A stretch of 64,000 nucleotides of DNA from Streptomyces sp. Je 1-369 (GTDB taxonomy: Bacteria > Actinomycetota > Actinomycetes > Streptomycetales > Streptomycetaceae): positions 8,482,515 through 8,546,514 of the forward strand of contig NZ_CP101750.1 of NCBI RefSeq assembly GCF_026810505.1. Direction: 5' to 3'. This document shows positions 17,391 through 24,839 of the stretch, one piece after another (positions within the stretch are counted from its first letter, which is position 1; every line of letters starts with the position of its first letter). The notes beneath the pieces were generated by a model. The model did not search any database and was not told the origin of the DNA. It was given only the letters and a program-made list of their open reading frames with translations. The position numbers were made by a program, and so were the translations under genes.

Positions 17391-17435
17391 TGTCCACCAC
17401 CGCAATGTCCACCACCCCGTGGTCCACCACCTCGT
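17391..17435. repeat. Three 15-bp direct repeats upstream of a flavodoxin-fold gene
   Basis: The decamer KGTCCACCAC occurs at 17391-17400, 17406-17415 and 17421-17430. Each copy is followed by five variable bases, so the period is exactly 15. The array ends 13 bases before the ATG at 17449 and lies in a divergent intergenic region. This looks like an array of direct-repeat binding sites rather than coding sequence; no binding protein is known. Confidence 0.6.
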
Positions 17436-17448
17436 AGAAAGAACCGTG

Positions 17449-18048
17449 ATGCGCGCCCTGTCATTGGTCTGCACTCTCAACTCGTCCCCCACGCCCTCCA
17501 GCAGCCAGTTGCTCTCGGACCAGGTGCTGCGCGAGCTCGAAAAGCTCGACGTCACGACCGAGACGGTCCGCGTGACCGACCACAACGTGCTCCCCGGTGT
17601 GGGCATCGACCTGGGGGACGGCGACGACTGGCCGAGCCTGCGCGAGAAGGTCCTCCAGGCCGACATCCTTCTGATCGCCACGCCCATCTGGCTGGGGCAC
17701 CCCTCCAGCGTCTGCCAGCTCGTCCTCGAACGGCTCAACGCCGAGTCGTCGGAAACCGACGACCAGGGCCGGCCGCTCGTCTTCGGCAAGGTCGCCGCGG
17801 TGGCCGTCGTCGGCAACGAGGACGGAGCCCACAAGGTCAGCGCCGACGTGTTCCAGGGGCTGAACGACATCGGCTTCTCCCTGGCCCCCAACGCCGTCAC
17901 CTACTGGGTCGGGGAAGCGCAGCACGGCACCGACTACAAGGACCTGGACGAGACCCCCGAAGAGGTGGCCGACACCACGCACACCCTCGCCGTCAACGCG
18001 GTGCACCTCGCCAAGCTGCTCAACGACAGCCCCTACCCGGCCGGCTGA
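17449..18048 (+). CDS. Flavodoxin-like NAD(P)H-dependent reductase
   Basis: A 199-residue flavodoxin-fold protein. The first strand and phosphate loop read LSLVCTLNSSPTPSSSQ, and a later strand DILLIATPIWLGHPSSVCQ is typical of FMN reductases and NAD(P)H quinone reductases. VAVVGNEDGAHKV is the third FMN-contact strand. It probably reduces quinones or flavins in the cytosol. GTG 17446 directly precedes ATG 17449. An SDR gene follows 4 bases after the stop and is probably co-transcribed. Three 15-bp repeats sit immediately upstream. Confidence 0.8.
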   Translation: MRALSLVCTLNSSPTPSSSQLLSDQVLRELEKLDVTTETVRVTDHNVLPGVGIDLGDGDDWPSLREKVLQADILLIATPIWLGHPSSVCQLVLERLNAESSETDDQGRPLVFGKVAAVAVVGNEDGAHKVSADVFQGLNDIGFSLAPNAVTYWVGEAQHGTDYKDLDETPEEVADTTHTLAVNAVHLAKLLNDSPYPAG

Positions 18049-18052
18049 CGGC

Positions 18053-19036
18053 ATGCCCACCCTCCGCTCCGAGAAGGAGCCGACCGGGCTCTCGGCGTGC
18101 GTCACGGGCGGCTCGCGCGGCCTCGGCCTGCTGATCGCCGACCAGCTCGCCGCACGCGGCTGTGCCGTCACCCTCGCGGCCCGGGACCGCGAGGAACTGG
18201 AGCAGGCCCGGAGCAGACTGCTGGGGCGGCATCCGGGGGCCGTAGTCGACATCGTGGTCTGCGACGTCAGGGACCAGGACGAGGTGCGGTCCCTGATGCG
18301 CGGCACGTACGAGCGGCGCGGCGGACTCGACGTCGTCATCGCCAACGCGGGCATCATCCAGGTCGCCCCGGTGGAGTCGATCGGCGCCGAGGAGTTCCAG
18401 GGCGCCATGGACACGATGTTCAAGGGAACCCTGCACGCGGCCCTGGAAGCCCTTCCGTACCTGCGGAAAAGCCCCCACGGCGGGCGGCTCGGCATCATCT
18501 CGTCCGTGGGCGGGCTACTGGGAGTGCCGCACCTGCTGCCGTACGCCTGCGCCAAGGCGGCGGCGGGCGTGCTCGCCGAGGGGCTGCATGCCGAGGCGGC
18601 GGCGGACGGCGTGAGCGTGACAGCCGTCTACCCCGGCCTCATGCGGACGGGTTCCCACCTGCACGCGCGGTTCGGCGGCGACCGCACCGCCGAGTACGCC
18701 TGGTTCTCCGCGCTCGCCGGGACGCCGCTCGTCTCCATGAACGCCCAGCGCGCGGCCGCCCGGATCACCCGTGCCGTGCTGCGGCGACGGGTCAGGCTCG
18801 TGCTGACACCCATGGCGCGGGCCGCGGACCTCGTCCACGGCGTGGCTCCCGGTCTGACCACGCGCGTCAGCTCGCTGGCGGCCAGGGCGCTGCCCAGCGG
18901 CACCGGCAGGCGTGAACCGCTGGCGGAGGGCAAGGACACCGCGCCCCCGGCCCACCCCGTCGCGGCCCGGGTGCGGGCCTGGGGCAGCGCTCTGAACGAC
19001 AAGGTCACGCACCCCTACAACCAGCATCACGGCTGA
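18053..19036 (+). CDS. SDR family oxidoreductase with C-terminal extension
   Basis: A 327-residue short-chain dehydrogenase. The cofactor loop is TGGSRGLGLL, the NAG motif VIANAGIIQV, the serine strand IISSVGGLLG and the catalytic pair in YACAKAAAG. About 70 residues follow the normal core (after LVHGVAPGL), basic and Ala-rich, which is longer than a classical SDR. It starts 4 bases after the flavodoxin-like gene, so both reductases should be made together. The substrate is unknown. Confidence 0.8.
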   Translation: MPTLRSEKEPTGLSACVTGGSRGLGLLIADQLAARGCAVTLAARDREELEQARSRLLGRHPGAVVDIVVCDVRDQDEVRSLMRGTYERRGGLDVVIANAGIIQVAPVESIGAEEFQGAMDTMFKGTLHAALEALPYLRKSPHGGRLGIISSVGGLLGVPHLLPYACAKAAAGVLAEGLHAEAAADGVSVTAVYPGLMRTGSHLHARFGGDRTAEYAWFSALAGTPLVSMNAQRAAARITRAVLRRRVRLVLTPMARAADLVHGVAPGLTTRVSSLAARALPSGTGRREPLAEGKDTAPPAHPVAARVRAWGSALNDKVTHPYNQHHG

Positions 19037-19129
19037 GCCGCGCGGGTCCCTGTGCCCGTGACCGCGCCAACTCTCCCACCAGCGCAAATGTTTCGCAGGT
19101 GACGGTGTGGGCAGGCGCGGCAATTGAGG

Positions 19130-19217
19130 CCGGACACGGATGCACGTGTCCGGCACGCTCTTACCCGCGGCGCCGTCACCTTCCTGTGCCGCGCCCGGAC
19201 GGAGCGCGGCACAGGAA
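19130..19217 (+). promoter_or_regulatory. Two consecutive perfect hairpins in the 5' region of the phospholipase gene
   Basis: Hairpin 1: 9-base arms at 19130-19138 and 19145-19153 with a 6-base loop. Hairpin 2: perfect 14-base arms at 19181-19194 and 19204-19217 with a 9-base loop, ending 5 bases before the GGAG ribosome-binding site of the GTG 19235 start. Hairpin 1 could end transcription of the upstream SDR gene. Hairpin 2 is so close to the ribosome site that it could act on translation or mRNA stability of the secreted enzyme. Confidence 0.6.
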
Positions 19218-19234
19218 CGGACGGAGAAACAACC

Positions 19235-20263
19235 GTGATACGTGGAGCCCGTACCCGCTCGACCGCCCGGGCGGCGACGCTCGCCGCCGCGAGCGGCGCC
19301 TTGGCGATGGGCCTGGCCGCCCCGCAGGCAAGCGCCGCGGCCGACGACGCGCCGCAGGCCGAGTCGCAAGCCAAGTCTCAAGCCGAGTCGCAGGACAAAC
19401 GGCCGGTCTGGGCGATCGCGCACCGGGTGCTGACCGCCGACGGCGTCGACAAGGCACTCGACCACGGGGCCAACGCGATGGAGATCGACGCCACCGCGTG
19501 GAAGAAGGGCTGGTGGGCCGATCACGACGGGCTCCCCACGAGCTCCGGCGACACCATGTCGGACATGTTCGACCGGATCGCGCAGCAGCGCCGCGCGGGC
19601 AAGAACATCGGGTTCGTCTGGCTGGACCTGAAGAACCCCGACTACTGCGACAGCGGCGACACGAAGTGGCGGCACTGCTCGGTCGCCGCCCTGCGCGACC
19701 TGGCCCGCACCAAGCTGGAGAGCGCCGGGGTGCGGGTCCTGTACGGCTTCTACGGCACCGCGGGCGGCACCGGCTGGAAGGACGTCAGCCGCGACCTCAC
19801 CGACCTCGAAGGCGTGGACATCAGCGGCGACGCCGAGGAAGTCCGGTCGCAGTACGGCGAGTTCGGCGGAGCCATCGCGAACAACCAACGGGTCATGGAC
19901 AAGGGCCTGTTCAACCTCAACCTGCCGACCGTCCTCGGGAACGTGGCCAAGCAGGTCCGCCTCGGCTCGGAGGCGCGGGACCGGGGTGAACTGGCGCGTG
20001 TCTTCGGCTGGACGACGGCGGCCGGCGACGGCGAGGCCACCAACCGCCTCCTGGACGCGTCCGGCGGCAACGCCGACGGCCTGATCTACGGCCACCGGGC
20101 CTCCTGCTACCCCGACGGCGCCTCCGGCACCGGTGGCTGCGGCAAGGACGAGTCGGACGCGAAGCAGGCCATCGCCCACATCCACGAGTTCGTCCGGTCC
20201 CACGCCGAGTCCCGCCGCATGGCCACTACGGACGACGTCCCCTTCGGCAACTCCGGCAACTGA
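19235..20263 (+). CDS. Secreted sphingomyelinase D/phospholipase D-like enzyme
   Basis: A 342-residue exported protein. GTG 19235 has GGAG 8 bases upstream and gives a basic signal peptide with cleavage near QASAAA. The mature enzyme resembles the GDPD-like fold of spider and actinobacterial SMase D/PLD: first catalytic His in WAIAHRVL, metal ligands in ANAMEIDAT (Glu and Asp), second His in WADHDGLP and a further acidic strand FVWLDLKNP. The substrate would be sphingomyelin or lysophospholipid headgroups outside the cell. Cysteines in DYCDSGD, RHCSV, SCYPDG and GGCGKD suggest disulfides. A repeat of Gln-Ala-Lys/Glu-Ser-rich residues follows the signal peptide. Confidence 0.78.
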   Translation: MIRGARTRSTARAATLAAASGALAMGLAAPQASAAADDAPQAESQAKSQAESQDKRPVWAIAHRVLTADGVDKALDHGANAMEIDATAWKKGWWADHDGLPTSSGDTMSDMFDRIAQQRRAGKNIGFVWLDLKNPDYCDSGDTKWRHCSVAALRDLARTKLESAGVRVLYGFYGTAGGTGWKDVSRDLTDLEGVDISGDAEEVRSQYGEFGGAIANNQRVMDKGLFNLNLPTVLGNVAKQVRLGSEARDRGELARVFGWTTAAGDGEATNRLLDASGGNADGLIYGHRASCYPDGASGTGGCGKDESDAKQAIAHIHEFVRSHAESRRMATTDDVPFGNSGN

Positions 20264-20278
20264 GAACGACTCCCCTCA

Positions 20279-20668
20279 TCAGGCGTTCTGCGGGTAATAG
20301 CGCAGCTCCACCGTGTTGCCGTCGGGGTCCTTGACGTAGAGGGAGAGGGCCGTGCCCCGGGCGCCGAAGCGCTCGCCGGGTCCGTCCACCACCGTGAACT
20401 CCCCGGAGTCGATGACCTCTTGCCAGTCGAGGGGCTCGACGACCAGGCAGATGTGGTCGACGTTGGAGCCCGCCGGTTCGCCGTCGGGCCCCTCGATGAG
20501 GTCGATGATCGTGGAGGGGCTCACCCGCACGGAGGGGAAGGGGGCCTGGCCGGCCCGCCACTCGTCGACCCGCACCGGGTCGAGCCCCAGCGGGCCGGTG
20601 TAGAAGGCGAGGGAGCGCTCGATGTCGGCGACGTTCAGGACGAGGTGGTCGAAGGCGATGACGCGCAT
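20279..20668 (-). CDS. VOC family (glyoxalase-fold) protein
   Basis: A 129-residue single-domain protein. It starts with the metal-strand motif AFDHLVLNVADIERSLAFY and has later NVDHICLVV and the closing DPDGNTVELRYYP. The reaction is unknown; relatives include glyoxalases, ring-cleavage dioxygenases and resistance proteins. ATG 20668 has GGAG 7 bases upstream. It is divergent from a LysR regulator, and the 158-base region between holds GATCCATCG repeats, so it is the likely target of that regulator. Confidence 0.8.
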   Translation of the reverse strand: MRVIAFDHLVLNVADIERSLAFYTGPLGLDPVRVDEWRAGQAPFPSVRVSPSTIIDLIEGPDGEPAGSNVDHICLVVEPLDWQEVIDSGEFTVVDGPGERFGARGTALSLYVKDPDGNTVELRYYPQNA

Positions 20669-20769
20669 GGCTGTCTCCGTGGGTTGGAGTGGAGGAGAGG
20701 CTGGTTGAGGCTGGTTCACAGGGAGGGGAGAAGGGGCTCTCCGGGCTGACTCCAGGATCTCCGACCACC

Positions 20770-20825
20770 GATCCATCGGTCCAACGCATGTTTGTCATCC
20801 GATCCATCGTGTTTCACGATGGATC
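20770..20825. promoter_or_regulatory. LysR operator: perfect inverted repeat plus one extra half-site
   Basis: Perfect 11-base arms (20801-20811 and 20815-20825, GATCCATCGTG and its complement) flank TTT. The core contains the LysR pattern T-N11-A. A further copy of GATCCATCG lies at 20770-20778. The right arm ends one base before the LysR ATG (20827), so it covers the position of its ribosome-binding site. This suggests autoregulation as well as control of the divergent VOC gene. Confidence 0.65.
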
Positions 20826-20826
20826 G

Positions 20827-21699
20827 ATGGACCTTCAGCAGATGCGGTACGTCCTCGCGGTGGCGGAGACCGCGAGCTTCACGCGTGCGGCGGAGAAATG
20901 CCACGTCGTGCAGTCCGCGCTCAGCCACCAGGTGGCGCGGCTCGAGAAGGAGCTGGGTGCCCGGCTGTTCGAGCGGACCAGTCGCAAGGTGTGGCTGACC
21001 AGCGCGGGGGAGGCGTTCCTGCCCGCCGCACGCCAGGCCCTCGAAGCGGCCGAACGGGCCCGTGCCGAGGTGGCCGCGGCGGTCGGCGAGGTGCGGGGCA
21101 AGCTGACCGTGGGGTCGATCCCCACCGTGGCGGCCGTCGACCTTCCCGCGGTGCTGCGGGACTACCGGCTGCGCTACCCGCAGGTACGGATCACGCTGCG
21201 GGCCGGTTCCAGTGAGCGGTTGGTGGAGCAGGTGCGCGAGGGCGTCGTCGACGCGGCGTTCCTCGGCGTGCAGCCCGGTTTCCGGCCCCAGGGCGTCCGG
21301 GACCGCGAACTCGCCCACGGGCAGCACGTCGCCGTGGTCGCGCCGGACCATCCGCTGGCCGCCGAGGAGGAGGTCGACCTCCGCCGTCTCGCCGACGAGA
21401 CGTTCGTGGACTTCGCCGAGGGCAGCGCCGCACGGTCCCAGTCGGACGAGGCGTTCGCGGCCGCCGGGGTGTCGCGCGAGGTCGCCTTCGAGGTGTCCGG
21501 CGTCGAGCTCATGTCCCGGATGGTCCGCCACGGCCTGGGCGTCGCCCTGCTGCCCGCGCCGTTCGCGGCGGAACTGCACGGTGTGCGGTGCGTACCGATC
21601 ACTGATGGGCCGGTACGGGTGGAGCGCCTCGTCTGGAGCCGTCTCGCACCGTCACCTCCGGCCGCCGGTTTCCTGGCTCTATTGGATGAACTGCCGTAA
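20827..21699 (+). CDS. LysR family transcriptional regulator
   Basis: A 290-residue regulator. The winged helix-turn-helix is at residues 1-60 (LQQMRYVLAVAETASFTRAA, QSALSHQVARLEKELGARLF), followed by a linker helix and a periplasmic-binding-protein-like effector domain (GKLTVGSIPTVAAV, VSGVELMSRMVRHGLGVALL). Start ATG 20827 fits the family length exactly; the in-frame extension to 20689 is non-coding. It diverges from a VOC-fold gene, with a perfect LysR-type palindrome ending at base 20825. The inducer is unknown. Confidence 0.9.
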   Translation: MDLQQMRYVLAVAETASFTRAAEKCHVVQSALSHQVARLEKELGARLFERTSRKVWLTSAGEAFLPAARQALEAAERARAEVAAAVGEVRGKLTVGSIPTVAAVDLPAVLRDYRLRYPQVRITLRAGSSERLVEQVREGVVDAAFLGVQPGFRPQGVRDRELAHGQHVAVVAPDHPLAAEEEVDLRRLADETFVDFAEGSAARSQSDEAFAAAGVSREVAFEVSGVELMSRMVRHGLGVALLPAPFAAELHGVRCVPITDGPVRVERLVWSRLAPSPPAAGFLALLDELP

Positions 21700-21788
21700 G
21701 GGTAGGGCGAGTTGACCTCCTGGGTGGGCATCGAGATTCGCAAAACAGACATATGGGGCTAATGGCCTTAGACTAGTCCGAGGGTGGG

Positions 21789-21808
21789 CGTCACTGAACT
21801 CGGTGACG
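21789..21808 (+). promoter_or_regulatory. Inverted repeat before the peptide operon
   Basis: CGTCAC and GTGACG (6-base arms, 8-base spacer) lie 22 bases before the ATG at 21831. They are followed by a strong ribosome-binding site GAGGAGG ending 5 bases before the start. This could be an operator or a short hairpin in the leader. Further upstream, TTGACC at 21712 and TAGACT at 21769 are possible promoter elements, but their spacing does not match one another. Confidence 0.35.
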
Positions 21809-21830
21809 ACGTATCTATGAGGAGGCACTG

Positions 21831-22013
21831 ATGCTTGCTCAGCACACACCGCTTCTTTTCACTCCGACGGACACCGAGGCGCTCAGTACCGCCATGGTGG
21901 AGCCAGAGGCGATTCTGAGCGACGCACCGATCTACTCGCCGCGAGCGGAAGGCGCCCTCCTCGCGCTGATCCTTCTCTCGCCGAAGCAGCCGAAGGAGCC
22001 GAAAGGCAAGTGA
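21831..22013 (+). CDS. 60-residue peptide heading a coupled operon (possible precursor peptide)
   Basis: A short peptide with the best ribosome-binding site of the region (GAGGAGG, 5-base spacing). It is acidic for residues 1-42, including TPTDTEALSTAMVEPEAIL, then has a hydrophobic block GALLALILLSP and a basic tail PKQPKEPKGK. It has no cysteine and no classic signal peptide. Its stop overlaps the next start as GTGA, so it is translated stoichiometrically with, and probably for, the following genes. Leader-like acidic N terminus, short length and an adjacent penicillin-binding-protein-like hydrolase suggest a modified or cleaved peptide. A small membrane-associated peptide is an equal alternative. 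Confidence 0.65.
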   Translation: MLAQHTPLLFTPTDTEALSTAMVEPEAILSDAPIYSPRAEGALLALILLSPKQPKEPKGK

Positions 22014-22792
22014 GCCCCGAGCAGTCGCAGACCGCGTACGCCGCGTCAGCGGCTGACCTGGCTCTCCGTGCCCTCGACGCCCTGCGCGGCGTCGGGGGCA
22101 CCGCCATGCTCGCGGAACACGTCGAACGCGCGGAGGACCCCAAGGCGGCGCTGGCCGCTCTCCGCGTAGTCGGAGCCGACGGCTTCGCCCCCTACCTGCT
22201 GTGCGACGCGGTCTTCCACCCCCAGGACGCCGCCGCCGTCACGCAGTCCTTCGCGGTGTTCCCGCCCGCGGTGGGCACTCCCGCACCACCGCCCGAAGGC
22301 GCCGCCGAACCGTGGCTCGTCGCCTGGCGCGACTGGGCCACGTCGGCCCTGCTCGCCCGGTTCACCGAGGGGGCCGAGGGGCAGCCCGACGGGCGGCCTC
22401 TCGCGCCGCAGCCCGCGGGCGCCCCGGTCCTCACGGATCCGCCGCACCCGTCCGACGGCTCCGCCGACACCGAGTGGCAGCGCTGGTCCGTCCGCATGGG
22501 CCAGCTCTCACCGCTCGCCCTGCCCGGCCTCGAAGGACCCGTCCACTCCGCGGCCCGCACCGGCGCCGCGCCGCTGGCCCTCGCCCGCGGCGCCACCCGC
22601 GCCATGCTCCGCCACGACTTCCCGACCGGCGCCCGCATCGCGCGCTGGCTCGTCCTGCTGCACACCGAAGGCGTGCCCCTGCCCCTCGACCCGGTACCTC
22701 TCGTCGAACACCTCGGCCTGTACGGCGCCGGACCGCGGCTCGCCCTCGACGTCGCGATCGCCCGGCGGCTGCTCGGACTGGAGGACGTATGA
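22010..22792 (+). CDS. Unknown protein, second gene of peptide operon
   Basis: A 260-residue soluble protein I do not recognise. It starts at GTG 22010, overlapping the peptide stop by four bases, and its own stop overlaps the next ATG by four bases. The N terminus is helical (ASAADLALRALDALRGVGG). A Pro/Ala-rich central linker carries EGAAEPWLVAWRDWATSALL. The C-terminal half has a repeated Leu-rich helical pattern, ending IARRLLGLEDV. No cysteines in catalytic context, no metal motif and no membrane segment are evident. The tight coupling suggests it acts on or with the peptide. Function unknown. Confidence 0.7.
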   Translation: MSPEQSQTAYAASAADLALRALDALRGVGGTAMLAEHVERAEDPKAALAALRVVGADGFAPYLLCDAVFHPQDAAAVTQSFAVFPPAVGTPAPPPEGAAEPWLVAWRDWATSALLARFTEGAEGQPDGRPLAPQPAGAPVLTDPPHPSDGSADTEWQRWSVRMGQLSPLALPGLEGPVHSAARTGAAPLALARGATRAMLRHDFPTGARIARWLVLLHTEGVPLPLDPVPLVEHLGLYGAGPRLALDVAIARRLLGLEDV

Positions 22793-23715
22793 CCGCGCCC
22801 GTGACGCGCACCGCCCACCAGGTGGGCTCGCAGGCCCTCGCCTGGCTCCACGCACACCGCGAGCGCGGCGCGCTGCCGCCCGACACCACCGCCGACCTCG
22901 GCGACCCCAACAGCGTCTACAAACCCCTCGGGGAGAGCGCCACCGCCGCCTCCCTCGTGCTGCGCGAGTCGGTCGCGGGCAGCGCCGAGCTGCGCATGGC
23001 GGGCGAACTCCTCGGATTCTGCTGGGAGCAGTTCGGCAAGGGCGACATGCTGTACGAACGGCTGCTGCGCTATCCGATGATGACCGACCCCCTGGAGACG
23101 TACGCACCGTTCGTGCGCGGCGGCCTGCGCCATGAACCTCTGGAACGGCTGATCGCCCACACCAGTGCGCTGCGCTCCGTCCGCAGCTCCGAGTACCTTC
23201 CCAACCGGCGGCTCGCGGTGGCCAACGCGGCCCGCATCGTCGGCTTGGGCGGCGGGGAACGCGCGTACGACTGGGGCACGTTGACCCGCGCCACCTGGCT
23301 GGGTGCGACACCGGAGCCCTGGCTCATCGACTGGATGACCGGCTACTGCCTCACCCACACGGTCTACCACCTCACCGACTGGGGCGGCACGCCCTCCGGT
23401 CTGCCCGCCGGTCTCGCCGCGTACGTGACCACCTGGCTGCCGGTCTGGATCGACATTTGGACCGAGGTCGAGCAGTGGGATCTGGTGGGCGAGCTGCTGA
23501 TCGTGGGCTGCTGTCTGGAGGAGCCGTACTGCGAGCCCGCCGACTGGGAGCGGTTCGCCGCGGTCCAGCACCCGGACGGGCTGATGCCGCGCGACGGGGA
23601 CCCGGTCGACGACGACCCCGAGCAACGGTTCACCGACCACCAGCACACCGCCGTGGTAGCCGCAGTCGCGGGGACACTCGCGGTGTCGCGGACGCTGGGC
23701 GGGGCGACGGGGTGA
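22789..23715 (+). CDS. Unknown protein resembling DUF6895-type proteins
   Basis: A 308-residue soluble protein, translationally coupled at both ends (ATGA with the gene before, GTGA with the gene after). Distinct features are an N-terminal QALAWLHAHRERGALP helix, DPNSVYKPLGESATAA, a Trp/Tyr-rich central region (YDWGTLTRATWLG, EPWLIDWMTGYCLTHTVYHL) and a C-terminal HQHTAVVAAVAGTLA. From memory it resembles actinobacterial proteins annotated DUF6895; this is unverified. His-rich helices in an all-alpha protein could indicate an enzyme on a lipid or peptide substrate. No function is known to me. Confidence 0.68.
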   Translation: MTAPVTRTAHQVGSQALAWLHAHRERGALPPDTTADLGDPNSVYKPLGESATAASLVLRESVAGSAELRMAGELLGFCWEQFGKGDMLYERLLRYPMMTDPLETYAPFVRGGLRHEPLERLIAHTSALRSVRSSEYLPNRRLAVANAARIVGLGGGERAYDWGTLTRATWLGATPEPWLIDWMTGYCLTHTVYHLTDWGGTPSGLPAGLAAYVTTWLPVWIDIWTEVEQWDLVGELLIVGCCLEEPYCEPADWERFAAVQHPDGLMPRDGDPVDDDPEQRFTDHQHTAVVAAVAGTLAVSRTLGGATG

Positions 23716-24839
23716 GGAGTCCGGGCGGCGATGAAGCGGGGATCGCGGGCCGGAGCACGACAGGGGGAGGGCCCGCATGGGCGGCACGCATGCTCGACGC
23801 CCTGCGCGCCACCGCTCCCGGCGCGAGCACGGTGGCCCTCGCCGTACGGCGCGGCCCCGACCACGCCCTGCCGGTCACCGGTACCACCACCTGCGACGGC
23901 GGAGCGCCCGCCGACCCCGACACCCGGTTCGAGATCGGCTCCCTGACCAAGACGTTCACCGCGCTCCTCCTGGCCGAGATGGTGGCGCGCGGCGAGGTCG
24001 CGTACGACGACCCGATCACCCGCTTCCTGCCCCGCGCCGCCGCCCCCCGCCCGCGGAACGAGCCCATCACCCTCCTGCACCTGGCCACGCACACCTCCGG
24101 CCTGCCCCGACTGCCATCCGGCTTCCTGCGCACGGCCGCGCCGACCTGGTTCAGCAACCCGTACGCGCGCTACTCCGCCACGTCCTTGCACCGCGCCCTG
24201 TCCCGTACCCGGCCCCGGGCCGCCCCCGGCACCCGCGTGCGCTACTCCAACTTCGGCGTCGGCCTCCTCGGCGAACTGCTCGCCCGCGCCGCCGGTGAGC
24301 GAGACTTCGCCCCGCTGCTCGCCGACCGCGTCCTGCGACCGCTCGGTCTCACGCGCACCAGCTGCACCACCGACCAGCCACAGGCCACCGGCTACTGGCA
24401 CGGCCGGGCCCGCCCCGCCTGGCAGATGTCCACCCTGCCCGCGGCGGGAATGGTCCGGTCGACCGCACGCGACCTCCTGACCACGCTCGACGCCCTCCGC
24501 GATCCGTCCACGGCGCCCACCACCGTCCCCCGCACACTGCGCGACGCCCTCGCCGACGTCACCCGTCCCCGCATCGCGCTGCCCCGCACGGACAGACGTA
24601 TCGCCCTCGTCTGGAACATCCGATCCCGCCCCGACCGCGACCTCTACCACCACTCCGGGGGCACCCGCGGCTTCACCGCCTTCGCGGGCTTCAGCCCACA
24701 GACGGACGTCGCCCTGGTGGCCCTGGCCAACACCAGCCCCACCCTGACCGGTGCGTTCACCCAGCGCGCCTACCTCGAACTGTGGGCCCTCGCCCAGCCG
24801 TCCGCGCAGGGCGAAGCGGGCGAGAGCCGACCCGCATGA
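23712..24839 (+). CDS. Serine hydrolase, beta-lactamase/class C penicillin-binding-protein fold (S12)
   Basis: A 375-residue hydrolase with all S12 catalytic elements: the SxxK motif in GSLTKTFTALLL, the YxN motif in RYSNFGVGLLGE and the third motif HSGGTRGF. There is no signal peptide, so unlike most penicillin-binding relatives it should work in the cytosol. GTG 23712 overlaps the upstream stop and the gene's own stop overlaps the ligase start. Relatives include esterases, D-amino-acid peptidases and stand-alone peptide cyclases. In this operon a peptidase, esterase or cyclase step on the 60-residue peptide is conceivable; that is speculation. Confidence 0.85.
   Translation: MRSPGGDEAGIAGRSTTGGGPAWAARMLDALRATAPGASTVALAVRRGPDHALPVTGTTTCDGGAPADPDTRFEIGSLTKTFTALLLAEMVARGEVAYDDPITRFLPRAAAPRPRNEPITLLHLATHTSGLPRLPSGFLRTAAPTWFSNPYARYSATSLHRALSRTRPRAAPGTRVRYSNFGVGLLGELLARAAGERDFAPLLADRVLRPLGLTRTSCTTDQPQATGYWHGRARPAWQMSTLPAAGMVRSTARDLLTTLDALRDPSTAPTTVPRTLRDALADVTRPRIALPRTDRRIALVWNIRSRPDRDLYHHSGGTRGFTAFAGFSPQTDVALVALANTSPTLTGAFTQRAYLELWALAQPSAQGEAGESRPA

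Noticed and set aside
17391..17435. CRISPR-like array
   Set aside because: Repeats of 10 bases with 5-base spacers are far too short, and no cas genes are present.
21831..22013. Lanthipeptide, lasso or thiopeptide precursor of a known class
   Set aside because: There are no Cys residues, no Ser/Thr-rich core, and no LanM/LanB, lasso cyclase or YcaO gene in the operon. Only a generic or unknown peptide class remains possible.
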